Source: Desulfotignum sp. (GTDB taxonomy: Bacteria > Desulfobacterota > Desulfobacteria > Desulfobacterales > Desulfobacteraceae). From it: a DNA stretch of 5,870 nt. The DNA is taken from NCBI GenBank assembly GCA_011390235.1, contig JAABSS010000062.1:1-5870 (forward strand). The letters are read 5' to 3'. Both the position numbers and the translations under genes were made by a program. Of the stretch, positions 1-5,870 are shown piece after piece. Positions within the stretch are counted from its first letter, which is position 1. Every line of letters begins with the position of its first letter. Below the pieces are notes generated by a model, which did no database searches, was not told the DNA's origin, and saw nothing but the letters and a program-made list of their open reading frames with translations.

Positions 1-966
1 ACAGTCCATAAACAATCGCTGCCGTATCTGCCGCAAAAAATCAGTGTTATCACTTCAGGCACCGGCGCAGCTGTGCGGGATATCATTCACATTTCCCTGC
101 GCCGTTTTCCCGACTGCTGTCTGCAGATTTTTCCCGTGTCTGTCCAGGGAGACCGGGCACAGGAGGAAGTTGTATATGCAATCAACACAGTGAATCTGCA
201 AAAAAAGGCAGATGTGATCATTCTGGCCCGGGGCGGCGGATCACTGGAAGATCTGGCTGCCTTTAATTCCGAACCTGTGGCACGGGCGGTTTTCGCATCC
301 CGGATACCGGTCATCACCGGCATCGGCCATGAAACCGATGTCACCATTGCCGATTTTGTGGCTGATGTCCGGGCCCCTACCCCTTCGGCTGCAGCTGAAC
401 TGGTATTGCCTGAAAAAGCCCGGCTGGTCAGACATATAACAGACATGCAATTGTCATTGTCCCTTGCCATGACCCAGAAACTGGGTTTTTTCCACCAGAA
501 AGTGGATGACCTGCACAGCCGTTTGAAAAGTCCGGCCCAGGTTATGGCCAATTTTAAACAAAATCTGGAAACCTTTTTTTTCAGAATGCAGCATTCCCTG
601 AGCCGCCGGATTTTTCACGGGCAAGACAAATTGTCATGGATATCCCAGGCCCTTTTCGGGGCAGCACCGGGTGTCCGTATCCAGAGAAAACAGGTGGCAG
701 ATCTGCATAAAAATATGGCATTTGCCATGAAATCCCGCCTTGAAGGACACACGAACCAGATAAGACAGGCCACAGCCAGCCTGGCCGCCCTGAATCCCAC
801 CTCGGTTCTGGAAAGGGGGTACAGCATTGCACGGACAGTGCCGGACCAAAAAGTTATCCTGGATGCCAAAACAGTGGCGGTTCAGGACCCGGTTGAAATT
901 ATTTTATCCAAAGGACGTATCCTGACACGGGTGGAGAAAAAAAATCATGGCAAAAATCACATTTGA
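1..966 (+). CDS. xseA: Exodeoxyribonuclease VII large subunit, 5'-truncated by window edge
   Basis: This is the catalytic subunit of exonuclease VII, a cytoplasmic single-strand-specific DNA exonuclease that works from both ends and acts in repair and recombination. Frame 1 is open from the first base, so 321 C-terminal residues are visible. The family is usually about 400-460 residues, so the missing part should be the N-terminal OB-fold domain and the start of the nuclease domain. Visible signatures, numbered from the first codon, are TGAAVRDI (21-28), ARGGGSLED (76-84), GIGHETD (107-113) and RAPTPSAAAE (124-133), which are the conserved nuclease-domain motifs. A long helical region follows, then the usual C-terminal segment NPTSVLERGYSIA. 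The GTG at 73 is internal and not the true start. The last 20 nt overlap xseB, the partner subunit, as expected for a complex. Identification is firm; only the true start is unknown. Confidence 0.96.
   Translation, partial: TVHKQSLPYLPQKISVITSGTGAAVRDIIHISLRRFPDCCLQIFPVSVQGDRAQEEVVYAINTVNLQKKADVIILARGGGSLEDLAAFNSEPVARAVFASRIPVITGIGHETDVTIADFVADVRAPTPSAAAELVLPEKARLVRHITDMQLSLSLAMTQKLGFFHQKVDDLHSRLKSPAQVMANFKQNLETFFFRMQHSLSRRIFHGQDKLSWISQALFGAAPGVRIQRKQVADLHKNMAFAMKSRLEGHTNQIRQATASLAALNPTSVLERGYSIARTVPDQKVILDAKTVAVQDPVEIILSKGRILTRVEKKNHGKNHI
933..936 (+). promoter_or_regulatory. Ribosome binding site of xseB
   Basis: GGAG lies 10 nt before the ATG at 947, inside the end of xseA. It supports the short 74-residue xseB reading and translation of xseB coupled to xseA. 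Confidence 0.6.
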
Positions 967-1171
967 AACAGCCTTGAAACAGCTTGAGGCAATTGTAAAG
1001 GAAATGGAATCCGGGGACCTGACCCTGGAACAGGCATTGAAAAAATATGAAACCGGTATTGAAAAGGTCCGATACTGCATGCAGATCCTTGACAGTACCG
1101 AAAAAAAAATCACCCAGCTTACCCGGGATCTGGACGGGTCTGTAACAGAAGTCCCTTTTGACCATGAATGA
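947..1171 (+). CDS. xseB: Exodeoxyribonuclease VII small subunit
   Basis: This is the small subunit of exonuclease VII; several copies bind the extended helical region of one XseA and are needed for activity. The product has 74 residues, normal for the family (about 60-90). The family pattern is clear: FETALKQLEAIVKEMESGD (residues 6-24), then LTLEQALKKYETGIEKVRYC (25-44) and a helical, charged end ILDSTEKKI. The whole protein should be a two-helix hairpin or coiled coil, with no membrane segment and no catalytic residues of its own. ATG at 947 is preceded by GGAG at good spacing. The gene starts 20 nt before the xseA stop and ends 8 nt after the ispA start, so it sits in the middle of an overlapping operon. 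Identification is from motif and from adjacency to xseA. Confidence 0.95.
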   Translation: MAKITFETALKQLEAIVKEMESGDLTLEQALKKYETGIEKVRYCMQILDSTEKKITQLTRDLDGSVTEVPFDHE

Positions 1172-2093
1172 TCCTGTTTTCAACCTGAAAACCTTTCTTG
1201 CGGAACACCAGGCCCTGGTAAATACACACCTGGAAAAAATTTTACAGGCCCTTGATTCTGACAGAGAACTGGTGCAGGCCATGATTCATTCTCTTATGGC
1301 CGGAGGAAAACGGCTGCGCCCTGTGCTGGCCCTGGCATCAGCCCGTGCCTGCGGCAAAGATTTCACCCTTGCCCTGCCCGCTGCCTGTGCCCTTGAAATG
1401 ATTCATACCTATTCTCTGATCCATGACGATCTGCCTGCCATGGATGATGATGATCTCAGGCGCGGCAAGCCCACCTGTCATAAAAAATTTGGTGAAGCCA
1501 CAGCCATTCTGGCAGGCGATGCTCTGCTCACCCATGCCTTTACCATACTGGCCCATCCCCATGACCTGTTTGATCCGGTTCCCGAGCCCCAAAACCTGCT
1601 GGACCTGGTTGCCGTCATTTCCCGGGCTGCCGGGGTAAACGGAATGGTGGAAGGCCAGATGCTGGATATGCAGTCTGCCCGGAAAAATAAAGATAATGGG
1701 AATAAACCACATCTATTGGATCATCTGAAGGACATGCATGCCTTGAAAACCGGGCAGATGATTCTGGCCAGTGTTGTCAGCGGGGCGGTGAGTGTCAATG
1801 CCCCTGATCACCTCAGACTTCCTCTGGAAATGTATGCTTCCCATGTAGGGCTTGCATTTCAGGTAATGGATGATATTTTAAATGTACAGGGAGATCCTGA
1901 AAAAATGGGGAAAGCTGCAGGATCTGATATATTGAAAGACAAACTCACATTTCCGGCTGTCATGGGACTTGACCAATCCAGAGCCTATGCAAAAAAATTG
2001 ACGGATCAAGCCAAAGATGCCCTTGACCGGTTTGACGGCAATGCCGACCCTTTAAGGGCTATTGCCGGATATGTGATCAATCGGGACAGATGA
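1164..2093 (+). CDS. ispA: Short-chain polyprenyl diphosphate synthase, probably (2E,6E)-farnesyl diphosphate synthase
   Basis: This is a soluble prenyltransferase that condenses dimethylallyl/geranyl diphosphate with isopentenyl diphosphate, giving precursors for undecaprenyl carriers, quinones and tRNA modification. It has 309 residues, close to the usual 290-300. Motifs in order are GGKRLRP (47-53), first Asp-rich motif DDLPAMD (88-94) followed by DDDLRRGKPTCH, VEGQMLDMQ (162-170), KTG (195-197), and the second Asp-rich motif region FQVMDDILN (232-240) followed by VQGDPEKMGK. The two-residue insertion in the first motif and Tyr83 five residues before it are the marks of bacterial (type II) farnesyl diphosphate synthases, so C15 product is inferred; geranylgeranyl diphosphate cannot be excluded. 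The second motif reads DDxxN rather than DDxxD. ATG 1164 is preferred over an in-frame TTG at 1158. It overlaps xseB by 8 nt and dxs begins 1 nt after its stop. Confidence 0.93.
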   Translation: MNDPVFNLKTFLAEHQALVNTHLEKILQALDSDRELVQAMIHSLMAGGKRLRPVLALASARACGKDFTLALPAACALEMIHTYSLIHDDLPAMDDDDLRRGKPTCHKKFGEATAILAGDALLTHAFTILAHPHDLFDPVPEPQNLLDLVAVISRAAGVNGMVEGQMLDMQSARKNKDNGNKPHLLDHLKDMHALKTGQMILASVVSGAVSVNAPDHLRLPLEMYASHVGLAFQVMDDILNVQGDPEKMGKAAGSDILKDKLTFPAVMGLDQSRAYAKKLTDQAKDALDRFDGNADPLRAIAGYVINRDR

Positions 2094-2094
2094 G

Positions 2095-4050
2095 ATGATG
2101 GAAAAAACAATTGATGAAATACATGACATACGTTATGCAACTGCAGATATTAAAAAGGTGAACACAACCGTGCCCCTGCTGGAAAATATTACAACACCTG
2201 CTGATTTTAAGGCAATTTCCCGGGAACAGCTGCCCCGGCTGGCAGAACAGATCCGCGAACGCATTATACAGGTGGTGTCAAAAAACGGGGGGCATCTGGC
2301 CTCCAGCCTGGGCGCTGTGGAACTGACCCTGGCCATCCATTATGTGTTTGATCTGCCCACAGACACCCTGATCTGGGATGTGGGGCATCAGGCATATGCC
2401 CACAAACTGATCACCGGCAGAAACCAGCAGTTTGACACTTTGCGCCAGTATAAAGGCTTGTCAGGATTTTCCAAAACAAAGGAAAATCCCTGCGACGGGT
2501 TTACCGTGGGGCATTCATCCACCTCCATTTCCGCAGGACTGGGGATCTGCTGCGCAAAATACCTGAACCAGGATGACTCCCATGTGATTTCTGTAATCGG
2601 AGACGGGTCCATGACCGCAGGCCTGGCATATGAAGGCCTGAACCAGACAGGGGACTTAAAGCGAAAACTGATTGTGATCCTCAACGACAATGACATGTCT
2701 ATTTCCCGCAATGTAGGGGCCTTATCCTCTTTTCTGAGCCGGACCTTTTCCGCCAAATACCTGCAGACCATGCGCAACCAGTTCGGAGCGTTTTTAAAAT
2801 CTTTGCCCAGGATCGGGGAAGACATGTACAAGATTGCCAAACGCTCTGAAGAATCCTTTAAGACATTTGTCACCCCGGGCATGCTGTTCGAGGCCTTTAA
2901 TTTTGATTACTTCGGCCCTATTAACGGCCATAATCTGGACCATCTGATCGATATTCTCGACAATATCAAAAATGCGGCTGATTCTCCGATCCTGCTCCAT
3001 GTCACCACGGTCAAAGGCAAAGGATATGCACCGGCTGAAAAAAATCCTGTATATTTTCACGGGGTGGGTTCATTTGCCGTGGATACCGGCAAAACCAGTA
3101 TAACTCCCCATCAGGTACCATCCTATACCCAGGTGTTCGGAGAACAGATGGTCGCACTGGGAAAATCTCACCCCAGCCTGGTGGCAGTGACGGCTGCCAT
3201 GCCCGAAGGCACCGGGCTCATGGCTTTCAGCGAACAATATCCGGACCGGTTTTTTGATGTGGGCATTGCAGAACAGCATGCAGTCACCTTTTCTGCGGGC
3301 CTGGCTGCCAAAGGCATCCGTCCGGTGGTATCCATTTATTCCACCTTTCTTCAGCGGGCCTATGACCAGATTCTTCATGATGTCTGCATTGATGCCCATC
3401 CTGTGATTTTTGCCCTGGACCGGGGAGGGCTTGTAGGAGAAGACGGCCCTACCCACCACGGCCTTTTTGATTTTGCATATCTGCGCCCCATGCCCAATAT
3501 GACGGTGATGGCCCCGGCAGATGAAGATGAACTGGCCCGCATGCTGAAAACCGCCCTTTTCCATGACGGCCCCATTGCCCTGCGTTATCCCCGGGGCAGA
3601 GCAGAAGGGGTCCCCATATCAGATCCTGTTCTGCCTTTGGAAATCGGAAAAGGCACGGTGGTGTGTGACGGCGATGATCTGTTGATCATCGCCATCGGCA
3701 GAGGGGTGACAGAAGCCCTTAAAGCCAGGGATCAGCTGGCATCGGAAGGCATTTTTGCAACCATTGTCAATGCACGGTTTGTCAAACCCCTGGATGAAGA
3801 CCTGTTACTGGCAAAGGCCGGGGAATGCAGAAAAATCATTACCGTGGAAGAGCATGTTCTGGCAGGCGGGTTTGGATCAGCCGTGCTTGAGCTTTTCATG
3901 GACAACGGACTGACAGACCTGTGTGTCAAGCGTATCGGCATTGATGACCGCTTTGTGGAACACGGTCCCCAGAAGGTATTGAGAAAAGACTATAACATTG
4001 ATGCTGCTGCAGTAGCGGCAGCCGGTCGTGAATTGTATGGCCGGGGTTAA
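2095..4050 (+). CDS. dxs: 1-deoxy-D-xylulose-5-phosphate synthase
   Basis: This thiamine-diphosphate enzyme condenses pyruvate and glyceraldehyde 3-phosphate with loss of CO2. It is the first and often flux-limiting step of the MEP isoprenoid pathway and also feeds thiamine and pyridoxal synthesis. It has 651 residues; the E. coli enzyme has 620. Seen in order: GGHLASSLG (65-73) with the active-site His67, WDVGHQAYAHK (94-104), VGHSSTSISAGLG (138-150), the thiamine-diphosphate motif from GDG (169-171) to NDN (197-199), the catalytic Glu in IAEQHAVTF (Glu393), YSTFLQRAYDQ (415-425), and RYPRG (497-501). The N-terminus is about 18 residues longer than in E. coli. Two adjacent ATGs (2095, 2098) could each start it; GGGA at 2083-2086 is a modest ribosome binding site for the first. 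Placed beside ispA, it joins the first and a late step of one pathway in one transcript. Confidence 0.97.
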   Translation: MMEKTIDEIHDIRYATADIKKVNTTVPLLENITTPADFKAISREQLPRLAEQIRERIIQVVSKNGGHLASSLGAVELTLAIHYVFDLPTDTLIWDVGHQAYAHKLITGRNQQFDTLRQYKGLSGFSKTKENPCDGFTVGHSSTSISAGLGICCAKYLNQDDSHVISVIGDGSMTAGLAYEGLNQTGDLKRKLIVILNDNDMSISRNVGALSSFLSRTFSAKYLQTMRNQFGAFLKSLPRIGEDMYKIAKRSEESFKTFVTPGMLFEAFNFDYFGPINGHNLDHLIDILDNIKNAADSPILLHVTTVKGKGYAPAEKNPVYFHGVGSFAVDTGKTSITPHQVPSYTQVFGEQMVALGKSHPSLVAVTAAMPEGTGLMAFSEQYPDRFFDVGIAEQHAVTFSAGLAAKGIRPVVSIYSTFLQRAYDQILHDVCIDAHPVIFALDRGGLVGEDGPTHHGLFDFAYLRPMPNMTVMAPADEDELARMLKTALFHDGPIALRYPRGRAEGVPISDPVLPLEIGKGTVVCDGDDLLIIAIGRGVTEALKARDQLASEGIFATIVNARFVKPLDEDLLLAKAGECRKIITVEEHVLAGGFGSAVLELFMDNGLTDLCVKRIGIDDRFVEHGPQKVLRKDYNIDAAAVAAAGRELYGRG

Positions 4051-4801
4051 AAATCCCGGCCAATCCAGATGCCGGCTGGACCAGCTTCTGGTGGAAAAAG
4101 GTCTTATCAGTTCAAGAAGCCGGGCCAGGGCCATGATCATGGCAAAAAAAATCCTGGTGGATGATCATCCTATCGACAAACCCGGATTTCAGGTGGATCC
4201 ACGGGCAAAGATCATTGTCAAAGAGGCGGACCACCCCTATGTAAGCCGGGGCGGTCTCAAGCTGGAAAAAGCCCTGACAACTTTTTTAATCAGTGTTCAG
4301 GACAAAATCTGCCTGGACATCGGGGCATCCACCGGCGGATTCACCGATTGCCTGCTGCAATTCGGGGCCAAAAAAGTGTATGCCGTGGATGTGGGATACG
4401 GTCAGCTGGCATGGTCGTTGCGCAATGATCCGAAAGTTGTGGTCATTGAACGCACCAATATCCGGTACATGCCGTTTGAAGCCCTCGACCGGAAAATGGA
4501 TATGGTTGTGGCAGATACATCGTTTATTTCTTTGAAAACAGTCATACCGGCAGCGGAAAAATTCATGGGGGCAGGATCCCGGGTGATTGCCCTGATCAAG
4601 CCCCAGTTTGAGGCAGGAAAGCAGTATGTCGGCAAGGGCGGTGTTGTAAAGGATCCTGAAATCAGACAGAAGGTGGTGGCAGATATATGGCAGTTCTTCG
4701 CCGACAAAGGATATGGTGTGGAAGATGTGATCCCCTCCCCTGTCCCGGGTCCAAAGGGAAATACCGAATATCTGATTTCCCTGGTTTTCAATGGCCATTG
4801 A
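4037..4801 (+). CDS. tlyA: TlyA family rRNA 2'-O-methyltransferase (S4 domain + FtsJ-like fold)
   Basis: This is a predicted S-adenosylmethionine-dependent ribose 2'-O-methyltransferase. Characterised TlyA proteins modify cytidines in 16S and 23S rRNA; the old name 'hemolysin A' reflects an early phenotype and should not be read as toxin function here. It has 254 residues from ATG 4037. An S4 RNA-binding domain opens the protein (RLDQLLVEKGLISSRSRARAMI, about residues 13-34). A linker ending in YVSRGGLKLEKAL leads to the methyltransferase domain, with SAM-binding motif LDIGASTGGFTD (93-104) and motif VYAVDVGYGQL. The expected K-D-K-E tetrad is present: Lys75 (RGGLK), Asp160 (VADTSF), Lys188 (IKPQFE) and Glu244 (NTEYLI). 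The start is uncertain: GTG 4028 would add three residues, and neither has a clear ribosome binding site, consistent with coupling to dxs, which it overlaps by 14 nt. Confidence 0.93.
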   Translation: MAGVKNPGQSRCRLDQLLVEKGLISSRSRARAMIMAKKILVDDHPIDKPGFQVDPRAKIIVKEADHPYVSRGGLKLEKALTTFLISVQDKICLDIGASTGGFTDCLLQFGAKKVYAVDVGYGQLAWSLRNDPKVVVIERTNIRYMPFEALDRKMDMVVADTSFISLKTVIPAAEKFMGAGSRVIALIKPQFEAGKQYVGKGGVVKDPEIRQKVVADIWQFFADKGYGVEDVIPSPVPGPKGNTEYLISLVFNGH

Positions 4802-4804
4802 AAA
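4785..4804. repeat. Perfect 20-bp palindrome across the tlyA stop codon
   Basis: TTTTCAATGG followed by its exact reverse complement, centred between 4794 and 4795. It covers the last tlyA codons, the TGA stop and three bases beyond. As RNA it could form an 8-bp stem with a GGCC loop. No U-run follows on either strand, so it is not a standard intrinsic terminator. A dyad protein-binding site or an RNA hairpin at the end of the operon is possible; function is unknown. Confidence 0.5.
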
Positions 4805-4820
4805 AAACACTATGAATTTT

Positions 4821-4850
4821 ATGCAATTTTTATTATTACACTTTTAATAT
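4821..4850 (+). promoter_or_regulatory. Candidate sigma-70-like promoter for the EF-G-like gene
   Basis: TAATAT at 4845-4850 is a good -10 match (one mismatch to TATAAT). The element 18 nt upstream, ATGCAA at 4821-4826, matches TTGACA at only three of six places. The surrounding 89-bp spacer is very AT-rich, so such matches arise easily by chance. The support is mostly positional: this is the only gap in the window, and it precedes a gene with a strong ribosome binding site. Confidence 0.3.
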
Positions 4851-4881
4851 TTAAACACGACGTTTTTATTAATTGTTTAAA
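4850..4881. repeat. 8-bp inverted repeat in the leader of the EF-G-like gene
   Basis: TTTAAACA at 4850-4857 is repeated inverted as TGTTTAAA at 4874-4881, with a 16-nt spacer. The left arm begins at the end of the candidate -10 box and the right arm takes in the first base of the AGGAG ribosome binding site. It could be an operator or a weak leader hairpin, but the AT-rich setting makes a chance origin plausible. Confidence 0.35.
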
Positions 4882-4885
4882 GGAG
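4881..4885 (+). promoter_or_regulatory. Ribosome binding site of the EF-G-like gene
   Basis: AGGAG lies 5 nt before ATG 4891. It is the strongest site in the window and fixes this start over the in-frame ATG at 4912. It points to independent and efficient translation, unlike the coupled starts of the preceding operon. Confidence 0.8.
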
Positions 4886-4890
4886 CAGTA

Positions 4891-5870
4891 ATGAGCGAAG
4901 ACATCAAAACCATGAGAAATGTGGCATTTGCAGGCCATGGAGGTGCGGGCAAGACAACTCTTGCTGAGGCTATGCTTTTTAAGGCAGGGGTGACCAACCG
5001 TCTGGGCAAGGTTGAAGAAGGCAATACATCGATGGATTTTCAGCCTGAAGAGATCAAAAAACAGCAGAGCATCAACACCTCATTTATCAAATATACCCAT
5101 AATAAACATATTATTACATTGATGGATACTCCTGGTGATCAAAACTTCTTCTCAGCTGCCAAAACCTGTTTTCCGGTTGCCGACGGCATGGTCTTTGTGG
5201 TCGATGGTGTGGGCGGACCCTCTGCCATGACTGAAGAGGCAGCCGCATCTGCTCTGGAATACAACCTGCCCGGTATGGTCATTGTCAATAAACTGGACAG
5301 GGAAAGATCAGATTTTGCCACCTGCGTGGATGCCTGCGGCACTTCCCTTAAAAAGAAAATTATTCCCGTCTGTTATCCCATCGGTGCTGAAAATACTTTC
5401 AAGGGCATAGTAAATATTATCACTGGTCAGGCATTTGAATATGATGCGGATGGCAAGGCCAAACAGGTGGATATACCAGCGGACATGGCCGATGACATGG
5501 CGGTGGCAAAAGAAGAATTCATTGAAAATATTGCAGAACTCGATGATGACCTGCTTGAAAAATACCTGGAAGGGGAAGAACTTTCTGAAGAGGAAATTAA
5601 AACAACTTTCCGTAAAGGAATTTCAGAGGCCCAGTTCTACCCGGCCATCTGCACCTCAGCCGTTAAAATGATCGGTATTGATATGGTGCTGGATTTCATC
5701 GATACCTATATGCCCTCTCCTCTGGACAGAGGCGACTGGGTCGCAAAAGACAGTGAAGGCAATGATGTGGTGGTGTCTCCGGATCCGGATGCAGAGTTCT
5801 GCGGGTTTGTTTTCAACACCATTGTGGATCCCTATGCCGGCCGTTTGTCACTGGTCCGGGTTATTTCAGG
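4891..5870 (+). CDS. fusA: Elongation factor G-like GTPase (divergent EF-G2-type paralogue), 3'-truncated by window edge
   Basis: This is a translation-factor GTPase of the EF-G family; 326 codons plus two bases are visible of an expected 680-700 residues. The P-loop is GHGGAGKT (15-22) instead of the AHIDAGKT typical of canonical EF-G. Switch I follows EEGNTSMDFQPEEI, and the place of RGIT reads KQQS (57-60). G3 is DTPGDQNF (79-86), with Asp83 where EF-G has the catalytic His. G4 is NKLD (133-136) and G5 is TSA (255-257). The segment YLEGEELSEEE (225-235) and the start of domain II, FVFNTIVDPYAGRLSLVRV (306-324), fit the EF-G-like 'EF-G2' group rather than ribosome-protection proteins. The symbol marks family only: a canonical fusA, usually in the str operon, is expected elsewhere in the genome. 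Whether this copy promotes translocation, recycling or something else cannot be told from the visible part. Confidence 0.85.
   Translation, partial: MSEDIKTMRNVAFAGHGGAGKTTLAEAMLFKAGVTNRLGKVEEGNTSMDFQPEEIKKQQSINTSFIKYTHNKHIITLMDTPGDQNFFSAAKTCFPVADGMVFVVDGVGGPSAMTEEAAASALEYNLPGMVIVNKLDRERSDFATCVDACGTSLKKKIIPVCYPIGAENTFKGIVNIITGQAFEYDADGKAKQVDIPADMADDMAVAKEEFIENIAELDDDLLEKYLEGEELSEEEIKTTFRKGISEAQFYPAICTSAVKMIGIDMVLDFIDTYMPSPLDRGDWVAKDSEGNDVVVSPDPDAEFCGFVFNTIVDPYAGRLSLVRVIS

Noticed and set aside
73..75. GTG at 73 as the start of a shorter xseA
   Set aside because: The frame is open and XseA-like back to base 1, through the TSGTGAAVRDI motif, so the start lies outside the window.
87..551. 154-codon open frame on the minus strand inside xseA
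   Set aside because: It is antisense to the conserved nuclease domain of XseA, its translation has no recognisable domain, and it has no convincing ribosome binding site; a shadow frame.
1158..1160. TTG start for ispA, two codons before ATG 1164
   Set aside because: ATG 1164 is a stronger start and gives a normal N-terminus; the TTG adds only two residues.
3070..3564. 164-codon open frame on the minus strand inside dxs, and similar frames at 2388-2882 and 4286-4810
   Set aside because: All lie opposite well-conserved catalytic regions of Dxs or TlyA, and their translations have odd composition and no family resemblance.
4130..4143. 14-bp perfect palindrome GCCATGATCATGGC inside tlyA
   Set aside because: One of this size is expected about 0.4 times by chance in a window this long, and it encodes conserved S4-domain residues.
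4037..4801. Haemolysin or virulence factor reading of tlyA
   Set aside because: The S4 domain, SAM motif and K-D-K-E tetrad show an RNA methyltransferase; there is no signal peptide or membrane segment.
4802..4890. Intrinsic terminator after tlyA
   Set aside because: The T-runs in the spacer are not preceded by a GC-rich stem; the nearby palindrome is followed by A residues, not T, on the + strand.
5435..5671. 78-codon + strand open frame inside the EF-G-like gene
   Set aside because: It is in another frame of a clearly coding EF-G G-domain; its translation is low-complexity and rich in Lys, Trp and Met.

Overview
The window carries six protein-coding genes, all on the + strand and almost without gaps. 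The order is the 3' part of xseA (cut by the window edge), xseB, ispA, dxs, tlyA and then, after an 89-bp AT-rich spacer, the 5' part of a divergent elongation factor G-like gene (cut by the right edge). The GC content looks close to 50 percent. The run xseA-xseB-ispA-dxs-tlyA, together with an EF-G-like GTPase whose G3 loop is not the usual DTPGH, suggests a deltaproteobacterial genome. A sulfate reducer of the Desulfobacterales (Desulfobacter/Desulfobacula/Desulfotignum-like) is my best guess. This rests on remembered gene order and protein resemblance, not on a search.

Bases 1-4801 look like one transcription unit. xseA overlaps xseB by 20 nt, xseB overlaps ispA by 8 nt, ispA and dxs are 1 nt apart, and dxs overlaps tlyA by 14 nt with the preferred starts. 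This packing implies co-transcription and probable translational coupling. The first two genes encode the two subunits of exonuclease VII. The next two encode enzymes of isoprenoid synthesis: Dxs makes deoxyxylulose 5-phosphate at the entry to the MEP pathway, and IspA condenses the pathway's C5 products into a polyprenyl diphosphate, probably farnesyl diphosphate. TlyA is an S4-domain plus FtsJ-type rRNA 2'-O-methyltransferase. The operon promoter lies to the left of the window.

The spacer 4802-4890 is the only clear non-coding stretch. It holds a weak promoter candidate, an 8-bp inverted repeat whose right arm touches the ribosome binding site, and a strong AGGAG site for the EF-G-like gene. 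A perfect 20-bp palindrome spans the tlyA stop codon just before it. The EF-G-like gene is probably transcribed separately.

I see no mobile element, CRISPR array, tRNA, rRNA or defence module, and no previously undescribed system. This is mostly core metabolism. The points most worth a second look are the EF-G-like protein with Asp in place of the catalytic His of G3, the palindrome and inverted repeat around the tlyA/EF-G junction, and the DDxxN variant of the second Asp-rich motif in IspA.
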